A stretch of DNA of 64,000 nt from Pseudomonas capsici (GTDB lineage Bacteria; Pseudomonadota; Gammaproteobacteria; Pseudomonadales; Pseudomonadaceae): the NCBI RefSeq assembly GCF_017165765.1, contig NZ_JAFGZD010000003.1, positions 186,001 to 250,000 on the forward strand, in the 5' to 3' direction. Below, piece after piece: positions 19,078 through 30,130 of the stretch (positions are counted from its first letter, which is position 1; every line of letters starts with the position of its first letter). Both the position numbers and the translations under genes were made by a program. A model generated the notes under the pieces. That model ran no database searches and had not been told where the DNA came from. It saw nothing but the letters and a program-made list of their open reading frames with translations.

Positions 19078-19153
19078 GGGTGATTAGCTCAGCCGGGAGA
19101 GCATCTGCCTTACAAGCAGAGGGTCGGCGGTTCGATCCCGTCATCACCCACCA
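19078..19153 (+). tRNA. tRNA-Val (TAC)
   Basis: A 76-nt cloverleaf. The acceptor GGGTGAT pairs with ATCACCC, the anticodon loop CTTACAA carries TAC, the T arm has GGTTCGATCC, and CCA is encoded. Confidence 0.97.
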
Positions 19154-19208
19154 TCGTTGAGTCTGGAAGCTGTTTCACGAGGGCTTTCAGGATTGAAGCA
19201 ACACATGC

Positions 19209-19285
19209 GCAGCGGTAGTTCAGTCGGTTAGAATACCGGCCTGTCACGCCGGGGGTCGCGGGTTCGAGTCCCGTCCGCTGCGCCA
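19209..19285 (+). tRNA. tRNA-Asp (GTC), copy 1
   Basis: A 77-nt cloverleaf. The acceptor GCAGCGG pairs with CCGCTGC, the anticodon loop CTGTCAC carries GTC, and CCA is encoded. Confidence 0.97.
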
Positions 19286-19407
19286 TATTATCCAGATCCG
19301 GTTTACCGGGTCCGGGATTGAAGAGCCGGAAGGTTGTTCAATCAGGCAGTGATTCAAACTACCGAAAGTTTGTTTCAGGTCGATTAAAAGAGTTTCACAA
19401 GCGATAC

Positions 19408-19484
19408 GCAGCGGTAGTTCAGTCGGTTAGAATACCGGCCTGTCACGCCGGGGGTCGCGGGTTCGAGTCCCGTCCGCTGCGCCA
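19408..19484 (+). tRNA. tRNA-Asp (GTC), copy 2
   Basis: Identical over all 77 nt to the copy 122 bp upstream, with encoded CCA. The spacer between the copies is not repeated. Both probably come from the promoter before tRNA-Val. Confidence 0.97.
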
Positions 19485-19524
19485 TACAAAGTTTCAAGGC
19501 CTTGAACTCCTTGAAGCAAAAAAG

Positions 19525-19553
19525 AAAGCGACCTTGATGGGTCGCTTTTTTTT
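19525..19553 (+). terminator. Terminator of the tRNA cluster
   Basis: AGCGACC/GGTCGCT stem followed by eight T. It ends the Val-Asp-Asp transcript. Confidence 0.88.
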
Positions 19554-19617
19554 CGCCTGCGATTTACGCAAAAAAGCTGCGCTCATTACAAGCGCAGCCC
19601 TGTCATTCAAACTTTGC

Positions 19618-20496
19618 TCACCACTTCATCTCGCCCTTGGCCACCTTGGCACTCAGTTCCAGTGAGGACTCTTCACCCAGTTTCGGGTAATGAGCTTTCA
19701 TGGCCTTGATCAGTGCGGCAGAATCCTTGGCCTTGGCGGTTTCTGCATCGAAGGTCTTGATGTAGTTCGCGGTAAAGGCGGGTGCCTGTTCAGGTTTCAA
19801 CTCACCACTCAGGTAATGGCCGGGAACGACAGTTGCAGGCTTCAGCTTCTCGATGGTGGTCAGGGTTGCCAGCCAGTCCTGATGAGATTTGGCGCTCTGA
19901 GTGTCGGCCATCCACACATGAATATTGTTGGCCAGTACCACGCCGCCGATCACTGCCTTGATGGACGGGATCCATACGAAAGTCCGGTCAGGCTGGGGGC
20001 CGTCAAGGCCGACGATCTGCAGTTCCTGGTCTTCAAGCTTCAGATTGTTGCCCTGGATGACTTCGGGAACGATGAGCTTGCCTGGGGCGCCATCGCCCAG
20101 CTTCGGCCCCCAATAGGCCAGTTTGCCTTCCATGGTTTCCTTGATGTGAGCGACGGTTTCTGCGCTGGCAACGACCTTGGCCTTTGGATAGGCCTCGGTA
20201 ATGGTTTGCAGTCCGAAGTAGTAATCCGGGTCGCCATGGCTGATGTAGATGGTGGTGAGGTTTTTGCCGCTCTTGCGAATCTTTTCCACGACCTGTTCGG
20301 CTTCATGCTTGCCAAACTGTGCATCGACCAGGATTGCATCTTTCTCGGCAGTGACCAGTACCGATGACACCGGGAAGATGGCATCGGCACCCGGGTTGTA
20401 GACATCCAGCTTCAAAGGCTGGGCTGCCAGGCTGGTGCCGGCCAGGCCGAGCAGGGCGATGCTGGCAACAAAGCGTCGTGCAAATAGCGGTAGCAT
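19618..20496 (-). CDS. MBL-fold hydrolase-like periplasmic protein with a variant metal motif
   Basis: 292 aa from the ATG at 20496, which has GGAG at the right spacing; an ATG 12 bp upstream overlaps that site. A Sec signal (RRFVASIALLGLAGTSLAA) is present. The metallo-beta-lactamase fold is suggested by SSVLVTAEKDAILVDAQF and TTIYISHGDPDYYFG. The usual HxHxDH is H87-G-D89-P-D91-Y92, so two metal histidines are replaced. A later VVPGHYLSGE supplies a further His. The fold call is firm but the activity is uncertain. It is divergent from a LysR gene about 106 bp away, which probably controls it. Confidence 0.82.
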   Translation of the reverse strand: MLPLFARRFVASIALLGLAGTSLAAQPLKLDVYNPGADAIFPVSSVLVTAEKDAILVDAQFGKHEAEQVVEKIRKSGKNLTTIYISHGDPDYYFGLQTITEAYPKAKVVASAETVAHIKETMEGKLAYWGPKLGDGAPGKLIVPEVIQGNNLKLEDQELQIVGLDGPQPDRTFVWIPSIKAVIGGVVLANNIHVWMADTQSAKSHQDWLATLTTIEKLKPATVVPGHYLSGELKPEQAPAFTANYIKTFDAETAKAKDSAALIKAMKAHYPKLGEESSLELSAKVAKGEMKW

Positions 20497-20602
20497 GAAA
20501 ATCTCCATCCGGGCGGTATTGAAAGAAGTCCAGATTAGTTGAGATTTATAGCCTGAAAAACGCTAGATTAGACCCATGTTTGTTGCGTAAACCGGTCGAA
20601 TA

Positions 20603-21505
20603 ATGGACAAATTGCAGGCCATGCAGGCTTTCGTCACGGTCGTTGACTGCGGCAGCCAGACCACTGCAGCGGACAAGCTCGGTCTGTCGCGGCCGGTTAT
20701 CTCCAGGCTGCTCGCCGAGCTTGAAGAGTGGACCGGTGCGCGGCTGATGCATCGCACGACCCGACGCCTGAACCTGACCGCAGCAGGTGCTGAGGTCCTA
20801 CCGCTGTGTCGGCGTATGCTCGATCTGGCAGAAGATATGCGCGCTGTTGTGGCTGCACCCGACAATGAACCCAAAGGCCTGCTGCGCATCACCTCCAGCA
20901 CCTCGTTTGGCCAGTCCCAGCTGACCCAGGCCGTCACCGAATTCGTGGCGCGCTATTCGCAGGTGCGTATCGACATGGTATTGCTCGATCGCACGGTGAA
21001 TCTGGTGGATGAAGGTCTGGATCTGGCGATTCGCATCACCAACGACCTGGACCCCAACCTGATTGCCCGCCGCCTGACGACCTGTCGGTCAGTGGTCTGT
21101 GCTTCGCCTGCTTATCTGGAAGAGCATTCCATACCTGACAGCATTGAAGACCTGGCCCTGCACAACTGCCTGACCCATACCTATCACAGCAGCAGTCTCT
21201 GGAATTTCACCCGCAAGGGCGTGCCCCATAGCGTGGCGGTGAAGGGTAATCTCAGCACCAATGACTCCATCACCACCCTGCAGGCGGCTCTTTGCGGTGC
21301 GGGTATTGCGTTGCTGCCCACTTACCTGGCTGCACCGCTGATCAAGAGTGGTCGCCTGGTGCCCCTGCTGATCCGCTATGAGCCCATGGAGCTGAGCATT
21401 CATGCGGTCTACACCTCCCGCAAACACATGTCATCGGCCTTGCGGGCGCTGCTGGACTTCCTGGCTGAACGTTTTGCACCTGAGCCGGCGTGGGATCGGA
21501 GCTGA
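20603..21505 (+). CDS. LysR family transcriptional regulator
   Basis: 300 aa. The N-terminal winged helix-turn-helix (MQAFVTVVDCGSQTTAADKL, GLSRPVISRLLAELEEWTGA) is followed by a periplasmic-binding-like effector domain. The gene lies divergently next to the MBL-fold gene, the classic arrangement for a LysR regulator and its target. The effector is unknown. No clear T-N11-A box was pinned down in the short shared region. Confidence 0.9.
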   Translation: MDKLQAMQAFVTVVDCGSQTTAADKLGLSRPVISRLLAELEEWTGARLMHRTTRRLNLTAAGAEVLPLCRRMLDLAEDMRAVVAAPDNEPKGLLRITSSTSFGQSQLTQAVTEFVARYSQVRIDMVLLDRTVNLVDEGLDLAIRITNDLDPNLIARRLTTCRSVVCASPAYLEEHSIPDSIEDLALHNCLTHTYHSSSLWNFTRKGVPHSVAVKGNLSTNDSITTLQAALCGAGIALLPTYLAAPLIKSGRLVPLLIRYEPMELSIHAVYTSRKHMSSALRALLDFLAERFAPEPAWDRS

Positions 21506-21656
21506 AAAGGCCTGGCAAAGCCTCGACACGAAAATTTCGCCATTTGTATCAGCATCTTTTCACTCTCCGCGTTGATCCTGTGCTGGCCTTGTTGCAGACT
21601 TACCGACGTTTTTCCCGCTGCAGCTCTGCTGACAGTTATCTTCCCCAGGATCCTCG

Positions 21657-22421
21657 ATGTTTAAGTTACTGAACTTTCGTACCGCATGCTGGACGTCCGT
21701 CCTGCTGGTCATGGCTGGCTGTTCGTCGCCCAAGCAGGCTGTTTACGATCACGAGCATTTCGATGACGCAGGGACTTTTTCCAGAAGCTATCCGGCCAGC
21801 GATGATTCGTCCTGTGAAGCCGGGCGGCGTGCCTTGCTGAGCCAGGGCTACATCATTACCAGCAACGATCCGAAGATGATCAGCGGGCGCAAGAGCTTCC
21901 AGCAGACCGGCGAGACTCATATCGAGATCAGTTTCAACCTTGTTTGCGCAGCCGATGCAGGAGGCGCTGGTTCGACCATGTTCGCCAACGCCCTGCAGGA
22001 CCGTTATGCGCTGAAGAAGACCAACAACTCGGCCAGCCTGGGGGTTGGTGTGCTGGGTTCGGTATCCATGCCGATCGGCTCGACCGACGACTCGATGGTC
22101 AAGGTGGCCAGCGAAACCGTCGCTTCGGCCAAGTTCTATGAGCGTTTCTTCGCGCTGGTGGAAAACTTCCTGCCACCGGAAGTGAAGCAGGCTGCGCATA
22201 TCGTCGAGAAGCCCAAGGCTGACCTGGGCGTGCCCGAGACGGCTCCGGCGCCTGTTCCAGCTCCTGCCCCTGCCCCGGCTTCCCTGGCACCCCAGCCGGT
22301 CGAGTCTGCGCCGAAGGTTGAAGTGCCACCGGAGTCCCCGGCTACGCCTGTCAGCAGCGAACCCGTTGCTGCGCCTGTGGAGCCCGCAACATTCAGCGCA
22401 GAGCCTGTCGAAGAGCAGTAG
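21657..22421 (+). CDS. DUF2242 lipoprotein
   Basis: 254 aa. The lipoprotein signal has lipobox MAGC. The central block, SCEAGRRALLSQGYIITS, RKSFQQTGETHIEISFNLVC and LQDRYALKKTNNSASLGV, matches DUF2242. The C-terminal 60 residues are low-complexity Pro/Ala/Val/Glu. The family has no assigned role and is likely envelope-associated. ATG at 21657; GGATCCTCG lies upstream but no strong ribosome-binding site is seen. Confidence 0.85.
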   Translation: MFKLLNFRTACWTSVLLVMAGCSSPKQAVYDHEHFDDAGTFSRSYPASDDSSCEAGRRALLSQGYIITSNDPKMISGRKSFQQTGETHIEISFNLVCAADAGGAGSTMFANALQDRYALKKTNNSASLGVGVLGSVSMPIGSTDDSMVKVASETVASAKFYERFFALVENFLPPEVKQAAHIVEKPKADLGVPETAPAPVPAPAPAPASLAPQPVESAPKVEVPPESPATPVSSEPVAAPVEPATFSAEPVEEQ

Positions 22422-22430
22422 CGTCTGTGG

Positions 22431-22456
22431 GCGAATTCATTCGCAAATGAATTCGC
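22431..22456. repeat. REP palindrome
   Basis: A perfect 11-bp inverted repeat, GCGAATTCATT/AATGAATTCGC, with a CGCA loop. It lies between the convergent DUF2242 and ilvA genes and is followed by CTCCTGCGG, the usual REP flank. Confidence 0.7.
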
Positions 22457-22469
22457 TCCTGCGGGGTGG

Positions 22470-23993
22470 TTAGCCCAGAAACAGCCTGTACGCCGGATTC
22501 TGGCTCTCGTCCCAGTACGGATAGCCAATCTCGTCCAACGCCGCGCCCACCAGATGCCGCTCCTCTTCCGGCACCACCAGCCCGGCCACCACGCGGCCAT
22601 CGGCGGCACCGTGGTTGCGGTAGTGGAACATCGAGATGGTCCAGCGTCCGCCCAGCTTGTTCAGGAAGTTGAACAGCGCCCCCGGCCGCTCCGGGAACTC
22701 GAAGCGCAGCACCACTTCATCGCTGACCCGCTCGGCATGGCCACCGACCATGTGCCGGATATGCAGCTTGGCCAGTTCGTTGTCGGTCAGGTCCAGCACC
22801 GGGAAACCCTGATCCGTCAGGCTGGCGATCAGGGCGCTGCGCGGATCGTTGTCCGGGTGGGTCTGCACGCCGACGAAGATATGCGCCTCACGGTCGGTGT
22901 GATAGCGGTAGTTGAATTCGGTGATCTGCCGCTTGCCGATGGCCTGGCAGAACGCCTTGAAGCTGCCCGGCTGCTCGGGAATGGTCACGGCAATGATGGC
23001 TTCGCGACCTTCGCCCAGCTCGGCACGCTCGGCCACATGGCGCAGGCGGTCGAAGTTGACGTTGGCACCGGAGTCGATGGCCACCAGGGTCTGGCCGCTG
23101 ATGCCGCGTTGTTCCACATACTTCTTGATCCCGGCCACGCCCAGCGCGCCAGCCGGCTCGGTGATGGAGCGGGTGTCGTCGTAGATGTCCTTGATGGCCG
23201 CGCAGATCTCGTCGGTGCTGACGGTGATGACTTCATCGACGTACTGGCGACAGACCTCGAAGGTGTGATGCCCGATCTGCGCCACGGCCACGCCATCGGC
23301 AAACAGCCCGACCTGATTCAGCACCACCCGCTCACCCGCGGCCATGGCGGCTTGCAGGCAGTTGGAGTCGTCCGGTTCGACACCGATGACCTTGATGTCC
23401 GGGCGCAGGTATTTGACATAGGCCGCGATGCCCGCAATCAGCCCGCCACCGCCCACCGGGACGAAAATGGCGTCCAGTTGGCCCGGTTGCTGGCGCAGGA
23501 TTTCCATGGCCACCGTGCCTTGTCCGGCGATGGTGTCAGGGTCATCGTAGGGGTGGATGTAGACGAAGCCCTGCTCGTCCACCAGTTTGAGGGAGTAGGC
23601 CAGGGCTTCCGGGAAGGAATCGCCATGCAGTACCACCTGAGCGCCCCGGGAGCGCACGCCTTCGACCTTGATCTCGGGGGTGGTCTTGGGCATGACGATG
23701 GTGGCCTTGATGCCCATTTTTCTGGCCGCCAGCGCCAGGCCCTGGGCATGGTTGCCCGCCGAAGCCGTCACCACGCCGCGAGCCAGTTCTTCAGGGCTCA
23801 GTTGCGCCAGCTTGTTGTAGGCACCGCGGATCTTGAAGGAAAACACCGGTTGCAGGTCTTCGCGCTTGAGCAGTATCTGGTTGGACAACCGCTCGGAAAG
23901 CTGGCGGGCACCCTGCAACGGGGTTTCGACAGCGATGTCATAGACGCGGGAAGTGAGGATCTTGCGAGCATAATGGTTGAGCAGATCGGTCAT
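22470..23993 (-). CDS. ilvA: Threonine dehydratase, biosynthetic
   Basis: 507 aa. The PLP lysine is K54 in PVFSFKIRGAYNK; ASAGNHAQGLALAARKMG and VPVGGGGLIAGIA are the fold-II signatures. Two C-terminal ACT-like domains (about 330-507; IAVTIPEQPGSFKAFCQAIG, RFEFPERPGALFNFLNKLGG) bind isoleucine and valine, the mark of the biosynthetic form. It deaminates threonine to 2-oxobutyrate, the entry to isoleucine synthesis. I chose the ATG at 23993 (MTDLLNHYARK) over the longer frame to 24143, because a different-frame mini-ORF ends on this ATG. The Shine-Dalgarno AAGGGG lies in a small CCCTT-GTCC-AAGGG hairpin. Confidence 0.96.
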   Translation of the reverse strand: MTDLLNHYARKILTSRVYDIAVETPLQGARQLSERLSNQILLKREDLQPVFSFKIRGAYNKLAQLSPEELARGVVTASAGNHAQGLALAARKMGIKATIVMPKTTPEIKVEGVRSRGAQVVLHGDSFPEALAYSLKLVDEQGFVYIHPYDDPDTIAGQGTVAMEILRQQPGQLDAIFVPVGGGGLIAGIAAYVKYLRPDIKVIGVEPDDSNCLQAAMAAGERVVLNQVGLFADGVAVAQIGHHTFEVCRQYVDEVITVSTDEICAAIKDIYDDTRSITEPAGALGVAGIKKYVEQRGISGQTLVAIDSGANVNFDRLRHVAERAELGEGREAIIAVTIPEQPGSFKAFCQAIGKRQITEFNYRYHTDREAHIFVGVQTHPDNDPRSALIASLTDQGFPVLDLTDNELAKLHIRHMVGGHAERVSDEVVLRFEFPERPGALFNFLNKLGGRWTISMFHYRNHGAADGRVVAGLVVPEEERHLVGAALDEIGYPYWDESQNPAYRLFLG

Positions 23994-24073
23994 CGCGTCA
24001 GCCCCTTGGACAAGGGCAGGATGATCAGCTTCGAAAGCAGGCGAGGGGCGATAGAGCGATGGATGATGATCAT
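23990..24073 (-). CDS. Ile/Leu-rich 27-aa uORF coupled to ilvA
   Basis: ATG at 24073 with AGGAG six bases upstream. The peptide begins MIIIHRSIAPRLLS and later has KLIILPL; 6 of 27 residues are Ile and 6 are Leu. Its TGA overlaps the ilvA ATG (ATGA), and its last codons run through the hairpin that masks the ilvA ribosome-binding site. Translation of this uORF should therefore open ilvA. It is too short for homology and could be regulatory only. Confidence 0.6.
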   Translation of the reverse strand: MIIIHRSIAPRLLSKLIILPLSKGLTR

Positions 24074-24114
24074 GTCTGACTCCTGGTACTGAAAGTAGCC
24101 CGGGAGACAGAAGA

Positions 24115-24160
24115 AACCCGCCTCCAGGGCGGGTTTTTTGCAAACGTCGGCTAACCCGCC
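24115..24160 (-). promoter_or_regulatory. Mutually exclusive hairpins upstream of ilvA (attenuator)
   Basis: On the minus strand three segments occur in order: GGCGGGTT (24160-24153), AACCCGCC (24135-24128) and GGCGGGTT (24122-24115). Segment 2 can pair with 1 or with 3. The 2:3 stem has a 5-nt loop and is followed by TTTCTTCTGTCT, an imperfect terminator tail. The first segment overlaps the end of the leader ORF. On the plus strand the same 2:3 stem is followed by six T, so a plus-strand terminator is an alternative reading. Confidence 0.62.
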
Positions 24161-24216
24161 ATGACTGGAATGACGGTAATAATAATCTGGCCGAAGATTT
24201 GCTTGTTTGAGTTCAT
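24151..24216 (-). CDS. Isoleucine-rich 21-aa leader peptide, candidate ilvA attenuator
   Basis: ATG at 24216, stop TAG at 24151. The C-terminal half, QIIITVIPVMAG, has three consecutive Ile codons (ATT ATT ATT) followed by Thr, Val and Ile. These are ilvA's end product or branch-chain relatives. The stop lies in a GGCGGGTT segment that can pair with the next hairpin arm, which is the usual attenuator layout. There is no Shine-Dalgarno, and the predicted transcript starts within about 10 nt, so it may be near-leaderless. Confidence 0.6.
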   Translation of the reverse strand: MNSNKQIFGQIIITVIPVMAG

Positions 24217-24225
24217 GAGCTGGAG

Positions 24226-24253
24226 GTTATGGCGGGAGGTGCTGCCAAGTCAA
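24226..24253 (-). promoter_or_regulatory. Promoter of the ilvA leader
   Basis: TTGACT, a 16-bp spacer and CATAAC on the minus strand. The -10 ends 10 nt before the leader ATG, so transcription should begin a few bases from, or at, that ATG. Confidence 0.55.
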
Positions 24254-24407
24254 GGGTGAATTGAACGCGTTAAATCCACCGGCTGAATGCTCGTGTTTTT
24301 ATAAGACGTAACATTTTTATTCATATTGGCACTTTATTGTGGGGGCTGTGGTCAGTTACATCAGTATTTCCAATCAGGCAATCAATCACTCAAAAAGGAC
24401 TGAAAAG

Positions 24408-24494
24408 ATGGACGAGTATCAAGAAGAACTGCTGGAATCCCGCGCCTTTGAACTGGATCCGCTGGAGCCCGCCGACGACGCTACCGAGCTGTGA
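24408..24494 (+). CDS. Small acidic ORF, 28 aa
   Basis: ATG at 24408, preceded by AAGGA at 9 bp. The peptide runs MDEYQEELLESRAFELD and then LEPADDATEL; about 40% of residues are Asp or Glu. It occupies the gap between the ilvA leader and the convergent araC gene and reads in clean codons. The upstream 100 bp are AT-rich. I do not recognise a family. The good ribosome-binding site and the biased composition argue that it is translated. Confidence 0.5.
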   Translation: MDEYQEELLESRAFELDPLEPADDATEL

Positions 24495-24500
24495 AGGGCG

Positions 24501-25541
24501 TCAGGCGCTTTGACGCTGGCTGCGGCGAAACTCTCCCGGAGTCTGGCTGTTCCAGCGTTTGAAGGCGCGTTGAAAGGCTTCGGCCGAGGCAAAACCCAAT
24601 AGATACGCGATCTCGCCGAACGCCAGTTCAGTGTCGCGGATGTAAGTCATCGCCAGATCACGGCGTGTGTCATTGAGGATGGTACGAAAACGGGTGCCTT
24701 CATCGGCCAGTTTTCGGCGCAACGTCCAGGTCGGCAGTTTGAGCCGTGCTGCGATTTCCTCCAGATCCGGTTCCCTTCCGCCGTTCAACAACGGTCCCAG
24801 CAACTGAATGATGCGTTCTCGCAGGCTGCGGGTGCGGGTCAGTTGTTCCAGCTCCTTTTCACACAATTGCAGCAGATGCTGCCATGTGCTCGGGCAATGG
24901 TCGGGATTGCGCAGGGCCAGGCTGGCCTGATCCAGACGCAATTGGTTGGTCGCCGCACCAAAGATCACCGGGTTGTCGCTCATGAAGCTGTAGTCGGCTG
25001 CATAATCGGGCGCTTCGAATTCGATCTCGACCCGTTGAGCGCGCAAGGGGCTGGCGGCCAGTGCCGAGAGGTGGCTGATCCAGGCGCAAAGGATCGAGTC
25101 CACCACGAAGCGGTTATAGGCGTTATAAGGGCTGATGGAGTAGAAGCGCAGCCAGGCACCTTCTGCATCTTCATGAAAACTGGACTGACCGCGATAGTTG
25201 GAGCCATACAGCGCTTCGAAACGGCTCAGTACCCTTGCCGCTTCCCGCACATTCGGTGCCTGAGCTGCCGTGACGCCCGCCAGTCCGAGCTGGCTGAGGC
25301 GACTCAGTTGCCCCATGCGCAGGCCCAGGCCCGGTTGACCGGTAAGCTGGATGGCCGCATGTCCCAGGCGCATATAGCGCGGGATCGACAGGCGTGCGCC
25401 TGCTTCGCTCAGGCGCGCGGTATCCAGGCCGTACTGTTCCAGAAGCGGGGCAGGGTCCTGGCCGAAACTGCGTACGGCATCTCCCAGACTCTGGATAAAG
25501 CCTACTGACAGGTCCCCGAGGCGCAGCGTCAGGTCAGGCAT
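24501..25541 (-). CDS. AraC family transcriptional regulator
   Basis: 346 aa. The N-terminal 200 residues look like the arabinose-binding-type domain of OruR-like regulators (GFIQSLGDAVRSFGQDPAPLLEQYGLD). The C-terminal double helix-turn-helix is at about 245-340, with LTLRRKLADEGTRFRTILND-type and AFGEIAYLLGFASAEAFQRA sequences; the last is the AraC signature. It starts 2 bp after the stop of the upstream nitrilase-like gene, so the two are one transcript. Its effector is unknown and may be linked to the partner. Confidence 0.9.
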   Translation of the reverse strand: MPDLTLRLGDLSVGFIQSLGDAVRSFGQDPAPLLEQYGLDTARLSEAGARLSIPRYMRLGHAAIQLTGQPGLGLRMGQLSRLSQLGLAGVTAAQAPNVREAARVLSRFEALYGSNYRGQSSFHEDAEGAWLRFYSISPYNAYNRFVVDSILCAWISHLSALAASPLRAQRVEIEFEAPDYAADYSFMSDNPVIFGAATNQLRLDQASLALRNPDHCPSTWQHLLQLCEKELEQLTRTRSLRERIIQLLGPLLNGGREPDLEEIAARLKLPTWTLRRKLADEGTRFRTILNDTRRDLAMTYIRDTELAFGEIAYLLGFASAEAFQRAFKRWNSQTPGEFRRSQRQSA

Positions 25542-25543
25542 GT

Positions 25544-28927
<3,384 letters not shown>

Positions 28928-29003
28928 ATACCGTGTTGCCGCGTCGCGGACAAGCGCGCTCCTGCAGAGTGAGCGCGTTTTATTCCTGATATATGCGGCA
29001 TCG

Positions 29004-29087
29004 GTAGGAGCGAATTAATTCGCGAAGGGGCGCTGATGTACGTGAGCGTCATGTCGCCTGACAGAGCCTCTTCGCGGGTGCTCCTAC
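29004..29087. repeat. REP/BIME-type inverted pair
   Basis: GTAGGAGC (29004-29011) pairs with GCTCCTAC (29080-29087), and CGCGAAGGGG-like arms lie inside. A third arm (GCGCTCCTGC) sits just upstream, giving a small mosaic between fadH and the PLP enzyme gene. Confidence 0.65.
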
Positions 29088-29117
29088 AGTCATCGCAGGC
29101 TGTTAGACTGCTACCCC

Positions 29118-30026
29118 ATGATCGATGACGCACTTGCCTGGCAACCCACCGCTCCCCTTGAACTTCTGAACCTGCCCTGGTTGCAACAGGCTGGCGTCGA
29201 AGTCGCGGTTTTGCGGCTGGATCTTGTCGATTCTCTTGTCAGCGGTAACAAGTGGTTCAAGCTTTCCGACCATCTGACCTGTGCGGCCCGGCAGGGCGCT
29301 GCCGGGGTGATCAGCCTGGGTGGCGCTCATTCCAATCATCTGCATGCGCTGGCGGCGGCGGGCAAGCGTTTCGGTTTTCCCACGGTGGGCCTGTTGCGCG
29401 GCCATGAGCAGCAGACGCCGACGGTGCTTGATCTGCAAGCCTTCGGGATGCAATTGCACTGGCTGGGCTATGCCGGTTATCGCGCCCGGCATGAAGAGGG
29501 GTTCTGGTCGCCATGGCAGGCGCAGTATCCCGAGCTGTATCCGATCCCTGAAGGTGGCGGCGGTATGCCCGGCGCGCTGGGCTGTGGCCGATTGCTGGAC
29601 TTGATAAAGCAGCCGTTGCAGTCCTTGGGCTGGGACGACTATCACGCCTGGTGGCTGGCGGCGGGTACCGGCACCACTCTGGCCGGGCTGGTGTTGGCTG
29701 AGGCGGGCGCTCACCCGGTATATGGCGCGCTGGCGGTTCCGGATGATCATGGCGTGGCGCAGAATGTGGCGGCGCTGGTTGGGGATTGCCAGCGCTATCA
29801 TCTGATCGATGCCAGTCGCGGCGGATTTGCCAGAACCGATGCGCATCTGCTGGCGTTTATCGCCGACAGTGAAGCGCAAAGCGGCATTCCGCTGGAGCCG
29901 CTCTACACCGGCAAAGCGCTGTTGGCCCTGCACCATGAAGTGGCAGCCGGGCGCTTCATTCCGGGCACTCGCCTGATTTTTGTTCACACCGGCGGCCTGC
30001 AAGGTCGGCGGGCAATGATGTCCTGA
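29118..30026 (+). CDS. ACC deaminase/D-cysteine desulfhydrase family PLP enzyme
   Basis: 302 aa. The PLP lysine is K45 in VSGNKWFKLSDH; SLGGAHSNHLHALAAAGKRFG and the late HTGGLQG are the DcyD/ACC deaminase signature. Family members cleave D-cysteine or 1-aminocyclopropane-1-carboxylate. The gene is about 30 residues shorter than true ACC deaminase, and I cannot confirm the ACC-specific residues, so the D-cysteine desulfhydrase-like assignment is preferred. It stands alone between fadH and an MFS gene. Confidence 0.8.
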   Translation: MIDDALAWQPTAPLELLNLPWLQQAGVEVAVLRLDLVDSLVSGNKWFKLSDHLTCAARQGAAGVISLGGAHSNHLHALAAAGKRFGFPTVGLLRGHEQQTPTVLDLQAFGMQLHWLGYAGYRARHEEGFWSPWQAQYPELYPIPEGGGGMPGALGCGRLLDLIKQPLQSLGWDDYHAWWLAAGTGTTLAGLVLAEAGAHPVYGALAVPDDHGVAQNVAALVGDCQRYHLIDASRGGFARTDAHLLAFIADSEAQSGIPLEPLYTGKALLALHHEVAAGRFIPGTRLIFVHTGGLQGRRAMMS

Positions 30027-30130
30027 GGCCGGGCGTCGTCCCTGACTATGTGGATGACACTTTCAGAGTAAAGCCTTCCATTCACTGTCCTGATAATCGG
30101 TCCATTCCCCCATCAATGGCCGAGGTCAGC

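Noticed and set aside
24114..24139. Plus-strand intrinsic terminator (hairpin plus six T)
   Set aside because: No plus-strand gene ends here. The same hairpin fits a minus-strand attenuator better, though a bidirectional role is not excluded.
22470..24143. 50-residue N-terminal extension of ilvA
   Set aside because: The extra residues do not match IlvA. A differently framed uORF and the hairpins occupy this DNA, so the ATG at 23993 is preferred.
24325..24350. Sigma-54-like TTGGCAC upstream of the 28-codon ORF
   Set aside because: The GC at -12 is not at the required spacing from GG at -24.
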